Positions 1 through 11,752 of a stretch of DNA of 64,000 bases are shown here, in pieces. Source of the stretch: Apostichopus japonicus (lineage: Eukaryota; Echinodermata; Holothuroidea; Aspidochirotida; Stichopodidae). Within the stretch, counting starts at the first letter, position 1. The number at the start of each line of letters is the position of its first letter. The stretch is from contig NC_092577.1 of the NCBI RefSeq assembly GCF_037975245.1, positions 23,834,398 to 23,898,397 of the forward strand. The letters are read 5' to 3'. The notes below the pieces were generated by a model. That model made no database searches and was not told the DNA's origin. It was given only the letters and a program-made list of their open reading frames with translations. The translations under genes were made by a program, and so were the position numbers.

Positions 1-1138
1 ACAACTGGACCGGTGTACAAAAGAAATTGCCGAAGCTCTGTGGCTTTCCACCGTTCAAACTCATTCAGAGATCGAGGTTGGCGAGCAAATTCACGTGGTA
101 GAGCACCATTCAACGATTGCAATTTTGCAGAAATTTCTCTGATAAGTTGAGGGCTCTGTCTTGTCTTTAGTGGACCTTTCAACCAAAGCTTTACCAGTCT
201 GCGTGTCACTCCCAAACATACTAGGTGCATGTAGTCTAAAGGGAAGTTGGATACCATACCCAATGAAAGTTGGGATAGTGGAGTTTCCCCTAGATGATGA
301 TTTTCATCTAGCATATTTCTAAATGACTGGTCAGTGCGATGATCTGCTTCTGGAAAGTTACTTTGTTGATGTACACGCCTCTCTGAACACATCTTTCACA
401 GCCGGAGTAGCCACTATGACCCTCGATGTTTTTGACCATGGCTCTTGCAGGGGCATCACATATGATTGCTGTCATAACCACTGTAAGCTTTTCTCCCTGA
501 AATTGAATACCATTTTGCTCAACATTTTGGTAGTCTGCTACAAATTCATTAAAAAATTCCAAATCAGTTGGTTTCCTTCTCCCATAGTACAAGCCAATCA
601 CAAAAGGACACTTTCTCTCACATGCAGTGATCATACCTAATATGGGCCAAAACTGCGAGTTTGAGCTTTTGAATAGAGGTAAACCATCAATGTTTACATG
701 CAACGTTATTGTTTTGTATTTACTACTTAGGGACTTTTGTCTTGAGTTCAGAATAGAGGTAATTCCATTCTCAATCCCAACATGGTAATATTCACCTCCT
801 GAGACAATTGTTGTGTCCACTTTGGTTTGCGTGCCTAGTAAAGTTCTAGGGTCTTTTGGAAGGTCAGGATGGTCATTTTGAAGAATGACAAGGAGCTCAG
901 AGAGTGAAGCATGAGAAATATTATACTTTGAGGCCCATTGCCCAAGGTCAATTTTCAGTGTGGAATTTATTTCATCACTTCCATCAATTTCACCATCTGA
1001 GTCAGAATATAGTTCATGAACATCTGAGTGAAAGGTCTGGAACAAATCACTGTCAACACCATCAGCATCATCATTTTCAGACAACTGTTCCAGTTGGTGC
1101 AACTGCTGCAGTTGGCTCGTTTTTTGCTTGATATGTAA
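1..1138 (-). pseudogene. CACTA (En/Spm) TNP2-type transposase, frameshifted, runs off window
   Basis: The reading frame from 1102 down to 308 (264 codons, opening at a TTG; open frame continues a little upstream) has the hallmarks of animal CACTA transposases: an acidic N-terminus, HPDLPKDPRTLLGT, then VNIDGLPLFKSSNSQFWPILG, a GLYYGRRKPTDLEFFNEFV block and CDAPARAMVKNIEGHSGYSG followed by CERC. TNP2 transposases cut and paste CACTA DNA transposons. The frame stops at 308, but the next frame from about 355 to 1 continues the same protein (NFPLDYMHLVCLGVTRRLVK, then FERWKATELRQFLLYTGPVV). The join at about 351-357 reads TTTCCAGAA where one more base would keep the frame, so this looks like a one-base deletion. 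The 3' part lies outside the window. No CACTA terminal repeat was found. Family call is firm; the copy is probably dead. Confidence 0.85.
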
Positions 1139-1144
1139 AGATTT

Positions 1145-1401
1145 TTAATTGTCCTTCCTGGTGTTATCTATTGGTCCAGAGAAATTATTTTGCCCGCAAG
1201 ATTCATCTGATATTGTTTGTATGTAGTTTAACACTTCATTGATTTTTCTTCTCTTGGTGCGATATGATTGTGGACCATGATCCATGATGAGCTATGAGGG
1301 AGATACACCAAGTTTGGAACAGTTACAGTACAAACAGTATAGATTAGGTGGTGAATGTTTAGTTTAGTTTTGTAGAAAAAAGGATCAGGAAGGACAATTA
1401 A
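1145..1401. repeat. Inverted repeat pair just upstream of the CACTA gene
   Basis: TTAATTGTCCTTCCTG at 1145-1160 is repeated exactly in inverted orientation at 1386-1401, 16 of 16 bases. The ~225 bp between have no credible coding sequence. It may be a small inverted-repeat transposon or a subterminal repeat of the CACTA element next to it. No target duplication was seen. Confidence 0.5.
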
Positions 1402-3228
1402 GTCCCCATCAAAGACCCTATTGGAGAGAAGGAACCGATACACAAAAAGGGACACCTGATTACAATGCTTAAAATGATTGTGTGAAGTTGTTTCAAAAAT
1501 TTGCCTTGTATTACTTGTTGAAAACCAAATCCCAATTGCAATTGTTCACCAGTATCCTTCAGTCTATTAGATAAGTAATAAGTGTAATGCATCATATATG
1601 TATTTATACCATGTCCATTTTAAATAAGCCTTTCTTCACTATTTTAGCTTCTTTATCTTATGGTTTCGAATGTTAAAATGTATATTTTAGTAACAGAAAT
1701 TCAGTTAGCATTTGTTGATTGCCAAATTATTCGTTAAATAAAGGGGAGTTTTAACTTTACAACCTTTGCAAGCAATACTGTTTCTATGAATGTTATTTTT
1801 CAAGGTGTGAGTGCAGGAGGGAACTTTTCACATTAAGGCAAGTCCCATTCCACAGTCAAGGGTGGCTGAAAGCGGCTACAAATTACAACCCTTAAACGGG
1901 AAAGTCCTACTTCTAGAAGGAAAAAATGGTGTATGCCTTTTAGGCAGTTTGTCCAAATTCCCTTTTGAAAAAAATGAACTGTGCTCAGTTGGCTGCCTAG
2001 ATTTTTTCATATATATATATATATCTGCATGTTTGGTGAAACACTTGAAGGTAGAACATTACTACAGTTTTAGCATATTCACTTGTGTTGAACTGTTTAC
2101 AGTCAGTTCACGTACTGAGCCCAATAAGTAAAAATAGATGACCATATTTTGGACTATAGCATAACTCGTTTCAACATAGATTACGAATCCAATGGTTCGT
2201 TTGACAGAAATGTAGCCGAAATATCGAAGCGTGCTCTGGTCAGTTCCATTTCTTTTCAAAGCAGATCGCATTTTGCACGTACCTTGCGTGCATCTCCCAC
2301 ATTGACGTACTTCAGTGTTGTGCTGGTACTGTGTTAGGCCAGTTTAAAGGTTATTTTTTTACCGAGAACAGTAGTGAATTTTGCATAATCTGTGATACAT
2401 TCAAACATGCGAGTACGCATTTCGGTTTGACATAGATTAGGCGTACTGAAAGGATACAGTCTACATACGTTGTGTGTCGCATGTAGTAACTTTCCTGCTT
2501 AAATCAGCGAGTCAAGCTGAATTATTCTAGGTCACGTTGGGCCTCTAAAGTCTGGCTAGGCTTTCGTACGCGATCAGATTTATGTTACACAGTTAGTAGG
2601 CCTAACGTGTCTAAGCTAGAGACAAACACACGGTCAAATAAGCTCGTGAGTTTAGGCCTTATATCAATGGGTTATTAATAGGCCGCATTTTCAGTGGTAT
2701 ACAGCTATTCACGACGAGTATGTACCATACCCTGTCGAGAACTTTGACATGAATTTTAGCCTAGGCTTTAGACTAGGTAAGGCACTTTTAATCGATCCTG
2801 TGTAGGCTATTAAATAATATGTGGTAGGTCTAGCAGCAAGCACAGTAGGCCTAGTTGTTGTACTAGTCCTATTATTCTAGCCTTTGTAGTTGAAAGGCTA
2901 TAGAATAGAACTAGTATTACCACTGTAGTCCTATGTACAATACTTGCAAAAGTTGTATCATATTATTCAAAAGTTATATAAAGCTGGGGTTGGAGAAACC
3001 CAACTCTAGTTTGAATGGCCTAGAGTTATTGTACAATGCGCTCGATTTGTTTTTTAGTTAGTATTATGAGTGTATATTAATTGGTATTACTGTACATGGA
3101 AAGAATGCTAGGAAGTAACAATCATGTCAGTATCATTATGTAGCCTAGGCAAAATATACAAAGTATTCTTATTGGAAGAAAAACATGAGCAAATAATGCT
3201 AGGTAGGTCTATAGTACAGTAATACAAA
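1402..3228. other. Non-coding stretch, no gene seen
   Basis: Only short chance frames occur. From about 2500 the DNA is rich in TAGGCC/AGGCCTA motifs, as are many other non-coding parts of the window. A short (TA)n run lies near 2010-2025. Confidence 0.6.
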
Positions 3229-3394
3229 GTGGCTATTCTTACGACTAGTTGTAAGAATAATTAACAATAATTTCCGGTTAGGGTTACCCCTACTACATGC
3301 GCAGTTGCTTTATTTACTTTACTGTGTTTGAATTCGCCAATGTCGTAAGAATAGTTTATAAATAATTGTTACGACTAGTCGTAAGAATAGCCAC
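3229..3394. mobile_element. 166-bp MITE-like element with nested palindromes
   Basis: The ends GTGGCTATTCTTACGACTAG (3229-3248) and its inverted copy (ending 3394) match base for base over about 20 bases. Each end is itself a near-perfect hairpin, because ATTCTTACGACTAG is followed by TTGTAAGAAT on the left and the right end has the same arrangement. A further copy of TCGTAAGAAT lies inside near 3343. There is no coding potential. No clear target-site duplication was found, so the superfamily is unassigned. Confidence 0.7.
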
Positions 3395-4078
3395 GGCCAT
3401 AGTTATATGTCATTGTTATTAGTATTAATGTTATGCAAGGCTGAAATTTGTTCAGATACCCAATCATGTCTATGCAGTAGGTAGGCAAGGCCTAGTAATA
3501 GGATGTTATATTCACCATGTGCTGCTTTTAGTCTGAACATACTTAAAGTTTTTAAGAATTAATTTCTCAGGCTGAAACCTGTTTCATTGCACATGTAAGT
3601 TGTAAGGCTGTACTGCTACTAATAACTGCTCAAAATTAAAATGGGCCCTGTACCCCTTACTGGTAGCCCTGGTCCAGGTGTACTCTAGTATAATTATACT
3701 GTCATCGGTTAGATGGGGAAGATCTATTTTCATGGTATTTATGTAGCTATAGGCTATGCCCTAAATGACTAGGTCTGACCTAACCCAGGTTTGGCTAAGC
3801 AATATATATAAAGTCCAAGTTATATGCATTATAAAGCAAAGGATGTGCTAGTATAGTTAGAAGCCTGTGGTTGGTAAGTAGGCTATCAAAATTAAACATA
3901 TCATATATAAAATTGAATTAAATAGCCTTTGCTACACCAGCATAAATATGCTTTATGCTAGGAATCAAGATGTATTGATACTTCAAAATTTGGTAAAATT
4001 ACTTGGCTCATTATTGGGGATTTGTCTTGAGTGTGGACCCATGTGCTACCCGCAGAGGGTGGACATCGTGTTAGGCTA
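3395..4078. other. Non-coding stretch, no gene seen
   Basis: AT-rich DNA with several AGGCCTA-like motifs and no supportable reading frame. Confidence 0.6.
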
Positions 4079-4606
4079 GGCCATTTATGTTGGAAACTGG
4101 AGTGTCCATTATAATATCATGGACTCATTTAATACTTCAAGATTGAGTATGAACAATGCCAATTCTAGGCTTAGAAATAAAAAAAATTAGACTTCCATAG
4201 GCCCAACAACAACTTAAAATCGAAGGAACATCAGGATTTCTTTGTGGGCGATATTGCAGGCCACATATGTTGGAAACTGGAGTGTTCATAAAAAAGTATC
4301 ATGGATTCATTTAATAAATCAAGATTGAGTATGAACGATGCCAATTCTAGGCCTAACATTTAAAAGAAATTAGATTTTCATACCTAGGCCTAAGAACAAT
4401 TTAAAATCAAAGGAAAATAAACATCAGGATTTCATTGTAGGCCATATATTTTGCAAACTGGAGTATTCATAAAAATATCATTGACTCATTTAATACTTCA
4501 AGATTGAGTTTGAAAGATGCCAATTGTAGCAATTAAAAATGAGACCCATTGGCAACATTTAGTTTAAATTCAAAGGAACATAAACATCAGGATTTTTTGG
4601 TATGCC
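4079..4606. repeat. Three tandem copies of a ~180-bp unit
   Basis: Copies start at 4079, 4259 and 4440, each opening with GGCCAyaTaTkTTGgAAACTGG and containing CATTTAATACTTCAAGATTG (or close to it), GATGCCAATT and AACATCAGGATTT in the same order. Periods are 180 and 181 bp. Copies differ by scattered substitutions and small indels, so the duplication is not recent. No coding function seen. Confidence 0.8.
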
Positions 4607-5457
4607 AATGCCTAGCCTCTGAGAATATTATAAAAATATCAGCTGTTTTAACTTAATATTGCTACTGCTTGGCTAATTTTTATTGCAATTCTCTAAAATA
4701 ATATGTGCTTCACCTTCAATGTTGAGGAAAAGAATAATTAAAAATGCTCCAAATTTTCCTGTACAAATTTTCGTTGATGCATATACACACCTACTGTCTG
4801 ACCCTGACCTATAAATAAGACCAGCGATGAAGTCTAGATGCCATGTGTACATGTGAATTATAATTAACTTTTTTTTCTGCTGGGAATTTCATTGATCTCC
4901 TATATTTCTTTGGTAAACATTTTTAAAAATGTAGGCCTAGTACTAATTTTAGTAAGCCTGCAGTAGGGGCCCTCAGTACTACTATAGTGGTACTAAATAT
5001 GTACACAATTTTTCTGGCCGTTCCCGATAAGACTAAGCTCCCGTTTGCCACTGTAAATGCACTTTTTTAACAGGTAGAAAGTTCTTTTTTTTTTCTATAT
5101 TTTTATTTGACATTTGGAAGAAATTTCAACAGCTATTACTCTTTATCAATTAAGCAGTAAATCCCAGCAAATCAACTCATTAAGTTCTTTATTAAGGAAT
5201 TACAACAATTGACACGACTTACCTCATTCTGTTTCGTTAGCTTGAATGATCAACTTTCCGACTTTTCTTGCACTTCATAACTTGGCGCTTTTTCTCTTTT
5301 CTCCCTTATGCGCATGCACAATGTAATAGCCGCGCCCACATTGCCACTACTTCTGGCATGAGCGCATGCGTCGAAACGAATATCGTCTGGTTCACTTTCC
5401 TTGTGTTCTGGTTCGATGACGGATAGCAACGTCTCACGTAGGCTTCAAGTATACGTG
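4607..5457. other. Non-coding stretch with a CpG-richer end
   Basis: No gene recognised. From about 5280 the sequence becomes rich in CpG (GCGCATGC, GCCGCGCCC), unlike the AT-rich DNA before it. Confidence 0.5.
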
Positions 5458-6412
5458 ATCGGCGGCAAACGCGTATGGGAAGCCATGTAAGACAAACACC
5501 GCATAATATATCCGCGTATTAATTTCAATATATACGCGTATAATTAAATTCGAACAAATACGTGTATATATTTTTAACCAATCATAAGGTCCAAATATAT
5601 CCGCGTATTAATTCGATTATAAACACGAATTAATTCGAATACATATATGAGGATTAATTCCTCAAAATTTTTAACCCAAAAGGTATACAAAATGTCAGAA
5701 TCTTGACCTTTTATCTCCAAATTTTGATTGTTAAAGTCAAATTCGTGACATAAAAGGTACAATAAAAGGTCAAAATTTTGACTTTAAAGTCAATATTTTA
5801 ATATTTTTAATATTTTAATATACTTGATAGGATGAAAAGAGATTTGTTTTATTTTTAATCTCAACATTTTGAGAAAGTTACAAATTATGAGATAAAAAAA
5901 ACCAACATTTTGAGATTTGAGGACAACTTTTTTCCTTCCTTTGTTCCTATTAAGCCTCCGTGTGTAAGTTGACGAATTAACTTCCAGGGGTAAGATTGAG
6001 AAGGGTCGCTTAGCGTCCTTCATCCGGAATAGAAGGCTTTCATGATATTTCCTACTTTTTACTATTTGATTTGAATTTTCGGGGTACTCCAAAGTGGAGG
6101 GTTGGGGAGTGATTGCTCCCCTGGGTAAGTCCATGCACACGGTTTAATTTATATATATATATATATATATATATCGCGTATTAAGTCATGATGTGGTCTA
6201 GATTTAGTACGTTGGCCAGGGCGTACGTCAATATAGAGACGAACTTTGTCATCTCTCATTTATTGAACTGGCGAGGCTAATGCGGGTGACAGATATAAGA
6301 CATGCAATATGATTTAATACACGTATGAATTCGAATTAATACGAGGATATTAATACGAGGATATATGCGGTGTTTGTCCTATATGGCTTTGCCATATACA
6401 CGCGGCGCCGAT
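5458..6412. mobile_element. ~955-bp non-autonomous DNA transposon with long inverted ends
   Basis: The left end (ATCGGCGGCAAACGCGTATG, then GACAAACACCGCATA and repeated CGCGTATTAAT) reappears inverted at the right end (ATCGGCGCCGCGTGTATATG, then GACAAACACCGCATATAT and CTCGTATTAAT). Similarity runs imperfectly for about 100 bp. Short ACGCGTAT and CGTATTAAT words are repeated within both ends. The interior holds a frame of 116 codons on the minus strand (5790-6140) without any domain I recognise. No target duplication was established. Confidence 0.65.
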
Positions 6413-6635
6413 GCAGCTTTACTGGATCGGAACGGCCGGTGTTATATTCATATATTTAACATTTGCAGTGAATTAACACGTAATCCATAAGTCCAAGCGG
6501 ATCTGTTATTAGGATTATATAGAACGATAATCTGACGGCAAATATAATTTGCTTATCTATTACCGATAAATTTCCAGCTTACGATATGAACAGGTCACTC
6601 AAAACGGCTTAAATACGTAAAGTAAGCGATATCGG

Positions 6636-6900
6636 CATGACGCCTCCGGCTCCCCGGCGGTATGCCGCTTACTTGCCGCCGGTGGCATCTCGGCCTTCAT
6701 CCGCCGGCGGTAAACCGCTCCTTTACCGAGGGCGGCTTGCCGCCTGCTCATCGCCGCCGCCCGCCGGCGGCAGGCCGACGTCGGCAAGCCGCATGTTAGC
6801 CGACGTCGGCCCACCGGCGGGTATTAAGCGGTTTGCCGCTGCCGATATGCCGCTGGTATGCCGCCGGCGGCCCGACGTCGGCTTGCTAGCTGGGTATTAT
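6636..6900. repeat. GC-rich block of palindromic CCGACGTCGG and GCCGGCGG words
   Basis: About 265 bp of very GC- and CpG-rich DNA in AT-rich surroundings. CCGACGTCGG occurs three times, and CCGCCGGCGG-like words and GGTATGCCG recur on both strands, so the block can fold heavily. Frames open across it on both strands but have a repetitive composition and are not treated as genes. It ends just where the retroelement begins. Confidence 0.65.
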
Positions 6901-6924
6901 TGTTATCAATTCGTCCCTTAACTA

Positions 6925-9505
6925 CAACCCTTTACCACGCAATGTGTAATGGCCTGGTAGAGCGTTATAATGGAACACTCAAAAATATGATAAGAAAAAT
7001 GTGCGAAGAATGTCCAAAACACTCGGATAGATACATCAACCCACTGCTATTTGCCTGTCGTGAAACTACTCATCCCAGTACAGGGTTTTCTCCATTTGAA
7101 ATGCTATTTGGGCGGACTGTTAGGGAGGGGGCCTGTGGTCATACTAAAAGAATTGTGGACAGGAAAGAGTGAGGACATCGAAATTACCAGTATGTTATGG
7201 ACTTGCAACAAAAGCTAGAGAAAACGTGTGAACTAGCTAAACAGGAAATCAAGAAAGTAAAGTTCATAAATAAAATCCAATACAATAAAACCGCTAGGAA
7301 TAGGGAGTTTAAAGTAGGGGATATGAGGTATTACCCACGGACACAAGTAAAATACTCATGCAATGGAAGGGACCATATAAGATTAGGGAGAAACTAAATC
7401 GCATGAACTACCGGGTAGATTTAGGGAATAGAGTGCAAACATTTCATGCAAACCCTCCTTAAGAGATATTATCGGAGAAATGAGGACATCAAACCACTAC
7501 AAAAGAGCAAAACAAATGAGGCATTTGAGGTTGTAACACTAGCATTGTTACCGATAGAAGCTAAAGATGAGTCAATAGGTGAACCCAATGGCGATGAAAT
7601 ATTGCATTTACCACCTGTAGTACCAAATGAGGGCATAACAGATGTTAACATTAATGTGCAACTAGATTGGGAAAAATGTTTGTTTCAGTTATAACACATG
7701 AGGGACTTTACCAATTCGAAACTATGCCTTTTGGCTTAGTTAATGCTGCGGCAACATTTAGCCGAATTATGAGGAAATTACTCCAAGGCTTAAGTGGAGT
7801 CCACAACTACATAGACGACATATTAATTCACTGGCCAACATGAGAAGAACATAAGAGAAAATTATTGGAAGTATTGAAACGCTTACGGAAAGCAAACCTA
7901 ACTGCAAAACCCAGCAAATAATTCATAGGTTATGATGAGATTGAATTTCTGGCCCACCTTATTGGCAGAGGACTTGTTAAACCACAGCCAGATAAGATAG
8001 AGGCTGTGGGACGAGCACTCAGGCCCAAAACCAAAAAGGAGTTACGATCTTTTTTAGGACTTGTTGGGTATTACAGAGAGTTCATACCCGATTTTGCGGC
8101 GATTGCATGTCCTTTGACCGACTGTATAAAGAAGGGAGCACCTAATACAATGATATGGGGGGGGGGGAGCCAACAAAGATCTTTCGGAACATTAAAAGGT
8201 TCACTGATTAAATCCCCAATATTACATTTGCCTAACTTGGAAAAAATATTTATACTCCGGAGCGATGCATCAGACACTAGAATTGGGTCAGTGTTATTGC
8301 AAGTAGAGGGAGAAGAAACATTCCCTTTGGCATTTGCCAGTAAGAAATTAAATAAAGCACAAAAGGGCTATTCGGTAACAGAAAAGGAGTGCGTGGGTAT
8401 AGTGTGGGCCGTTCAAAAATTTTAACCATACCTTTTTGGTAGAGAATTCATAATTAAGACTGATCACCAACCACTCGCTTGTCTCAAAAGAAATCCCAAG
8501 ATGGGCACTTGTTCTACAGCCATATAGGTACAAAATAGAAGTCATTAGAGGAAGGGATAATGTAGCAGCGGATTATATGAGTCGTACTGATAATGAGTTA
8601 AGGAAAGGTTAAGTTGGAAGAAAAGTAAAGGAAAACGTCAGTTGCAAATTGACGATATGACACATTATTTATTGGATGGAAAGGAAATGGGTATAGTGAA
8701 ATGTGTAAATAGGAAGGGAGAAAAAGGTGATGTTTCGTGGATGAAAGTGAAACTTCCTAATTTAACAAAAGTAATTTTATTAATTTAGTATAAAGAAAAA
8801 TGTGAACATTTTTCTTGTTAAGAGGGGAGGTGTTGTGATGGTTCAAATGACACGTGTAGGGTTATTTCCACTGGTCATAGACTAATTAGCATAATATGCA
8901 AGGTGTTTGTAGCGTATCCAACAGTAAATGCCAAACCGTATTATTACGGAACGAGGCGCGCTTAATAAAACAAAAGGTCTCTTACAAAGGATGAATATTT
9001 GAAACACATGCCCCTAATTGCAAGCATTGCTTCCAGGTGGAATGGGCAAATGGAATGGAACACTTGGTTTAGAAACTTCACTTCTCTCTGAGCATCTAGG
9101 CAGAGCAGACGGCGGTTTTAGGCGTTAGTAAATAGTATATATGTCGTGGAGACAGGCCTAGGGTATATATTACCGGGAGAGGCTTCATTGTCTGGGTATA
9201 CGGTATACTTGTATTGATATCCGATTGAGAGTACCCTTCACCGACCAAATGGAGACACCTGCCCCATGCCGTGACTCAGAGGCTGTCTAAACCTTTTCAT
9301 TATACCATTTCCTGGAAGACGAAAATCAGTTCTCCGTTTTGTTGATAGCTTGTTTAATTGAGAAAGGAGGGCAACGGGACGGAAGATCCGTGCGTAGCAA
9401 CCAACGTTGAGGCCCTCCCTCCGTTTGTAGTGTGTATTGGACGGTAACATGATATGGTTATACACGAAGAAAACGGTATTTAAAAGAGATATTGAATAAC
9501 GCCAA
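6925..9505 (+). mobile_element. Broken Ty3/Gypsy element, Gmr1-like gene order
   Basis: Parts seen in order: C-terminal half of an integrase (about 6925-7650, with NGLVERYNGTLKNMIRKMC and the THPSTGFSPFEMLFGR block), then reverse transcriptase (about 7690-8100, with the FETMPFGLVNA and YIDD motifs), the connection SFLGLVGYYREFIPDFA, and RNase H (about 8150-8600). A purine-rich tract at 8820-8830 precedes a candidate 3' LTR from 8831. Integrase before reverse transcriptase is unusual for Gypsy and is the known order of the deuterostome Gmr1 group. The front of the element and its 5' LTR are missing and the coding part carries several breaks, so it is a fossil of moderate age. The right end is tentative. 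Confidence 0.85.
8831..9505 (+). repeat. Candidate 3' LTR of the Gypsy element
   Basis: It starts TGTTGTGATGG directly after the purine tract AGAGGGGAGG and contains AATAAA near 8966, a plausible polyadenylation signal. The end is placed at a CA near 9505, six bases before the TTAA of the next element. With no 5' LTR in the window, the end cannot be verified. Confidence 0.45.
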
Positions 9506-10102
9506 ATAAGTTAAAGGTCAAGCGACACGTATACTTGACTTTACATAATATTAAACTTAACAATTCTTACATTAACAAAAACCCAACACCGCGATTTTTT
9601 TCCGTCTCCAAAGGGGTAGAAATCGGTAAAAAGTACTATTACGTAATAGATTCAGTGACGTCACGGGGGAGCGCAGAAGAGTGCAAACTGTATATGTTCT
9701 GCGCAGTGCATTGGGTATGTAGAAATCTCAAACTTCTCGAAAATATTACCTTTTTCAGCAGTCTGTTACAAGAAAGATTTGGATTAACATGAAAAATCAC
9801 AAATTAATACATAAGACATCAAACAAAACATCCATTGACTTCTTTTTTCATAAATTTCTAGCATTTTCTTCCTATGAAGCAACATAAACTCCGCAAATAT
9901 CGGCTACATTGACTCGTTCAGGGAAAGCCGAAAACAAATTACGTCATTTCTTTACCAAGTCGAAAGTTATTACTTATTGCTACCACATACAGTTTCTATA
10001 CACGCACTGTAGTACGCATATATACACAGCACAGCATAGCTTATACATAGCTTATACATTGACACACAGTATTTAGATAGCAACGGCGAAGTAGTAAGGG
10101 AA

Positions 10103-11752
10103 ATGGAGGACATGGTGGACGATCGTGGGGAAGTTTTTCCCTACATGTTCGAACCGGAGACCAGCGAAGAGGAAGCGGGACCGGACAGCGATGTCTAAAT
10201 CGTTCGTCTTGACGGAATACAAAGGTAACATTACGCCTAGCGCACTATACTGTACATAGGATAGTTGTGTCACTAGTTAGGCCTAGAACCGATAAATGTT
10301 TCCTAACTTTGCTGATACTCTTAGCTAGCCAATTTGTTGATGGGGCAGCAAAATTAACATGAAAGTGCGGTCCAGTTAAGTTAAGGAAGTTACTATTTTC
10401 CTTAAAAGTTGTGGCAGCACATGCCCCACAGACATATTTCATTTGGTTAGTAGATTGAAGGAGCCAATTGGAAGAGTGCACAACAAATTCAGAGGTGGCT
10501 ATTATTAATTTCCTAGCAGTTGTAGTGGCAAATTAGTGAAGTTACCACAAGGGTGGGGGAGGGAGGAGGTGGCACCTCACACCAGCTTTTTGTCATTTCC
10601 GATTGAGCTAATTTCATAACCAGATTTTCTCAATCTAGGGAATGGATTCAGAAGTGGGAAAGAGTTGAAAACGAGGCAACATCGGCCTGTTTTATTCTCC
10701 TTTGCAGCATTGTCCCAACAGAGGCAAGACTTCTAAGAAGAGGCTACCCCTTCCTTACTAGTGATGTTACTTGTAAGGAGCTTGAACGGTAGATTGCCCT
10801 TCAGAGGTGCCCCTTTTCTATTTTGACATGTTAGTACAGTATGCCCCAATAAATGAGGTCGGTATGAAGTCATTGAATTGGCTCTTTATTATTTGAACTG
10901 GTTTGTATTGTTTACAGGTGTCATTGTGGCCAGTGTGCTGTGATGCCTACAGCAAGGGAATGTAGATGCTGCAGCGAAATAGATAAGTAAGGACTGTGAT
11001 GGATGAAGAAGGTGCTGCATGCATCACCTTACACCCAGGTTTTTGAAGCTATGGTGCCTGAACCCATTGTTTCTTCAGACAGCCTACTACATGTACCGTC
11101 AACAGTATGGTGGACGTGCACAGGAAAACAGGATCCAAGAGTAAGTATAGAATACATTATCTTTGTTGTATACCTTTATTCATTGCTCTGACCTGCTGTT
11201 GAAAGATGTAACAATACAGAGGGTGTATTCTTAGTTTAGTTTCGTTATGAAAGGAATAACATTAAGATATAGATTTGATCAAGAAAATTTGTGCCCCATG
11301 TTCAAAACCTAATTCTGATTAGGTCATTTTGTCGAAAAACTGGTGTAATGCCCTTGAGGTTAACCCTTATCATGCTGACTGACATAGTAGTCATTAACAT
11401 TGAGCCATGGAACCAAATGCCACACAAAAAATGTCCACCATGCTTGTGCACGGTCCATTTACAAATTTTAGTCCCCGAGATACAATGATCAGTTTGTATA
11501 TATGGCATAGCTAGGCTACCAAGATGGCATAGATGGCTACCAAGCTTTTGTGTGTCTTCATCTTTTATAGCTGGTTTTCATATGATTATTTTACAGGAAA
11601 TACAGACACACAGCATACAGACAGCTTGCACGGATGAGCTAGCAGTTTTTAGGGAAGGAGATTTGTGTTGTTCTCCCAGCCTATGCAGTAAGGAGGATTA
11701 GAGAAGCTTTACCATCTCAACAGTATGAAGGATTTAAATTATCAAGACTGTG
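10103..11752 (+). pseudogene. P2X7-type 'ballast' zinc-domain gene, decayed
   Basis: Exon-like pieces match the cytosolic C-terminal domain of the P2X7 receptor, known also as a stand-alone family in invertebrates. An ATG at 10103 opens MEDMVDDRGEVFPYMFEPE, the usual PYMFEP start. After an acceptor, 10918-10986 gives CHCGQCAVMPTARECRCC, the zinc-binding cysteine core, with a GTAAGG donor. The next pieces give EGAACITLHPGF (about 11006-11043) and TAYYMYRQQYGGRAQENRIQ (about 11080-11140, donor GTAAGT). From 11598, KYRHTAYRQLARM is followed by FLGKEICVVLPAYAVRRIRE and stops near 11752. There is a TAG where the family has tryptophan (about 11641) and a frame break after HPGF. The exon between 10192 and 10918 was not found. 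No channel-forming P2X part is present. Confidence 0.7.

Noticed and set aside
5790-6140. 116-codon minus-strand frame
   Set aside because: It lies inside a non-autonomous transposon and no domain or family is recognised.
6599-6921. Long open frames on both strands over the GC-rich block
   Set aside because: They follow from the repetitive GC-rich words; there is no domain and no coding-type composition.
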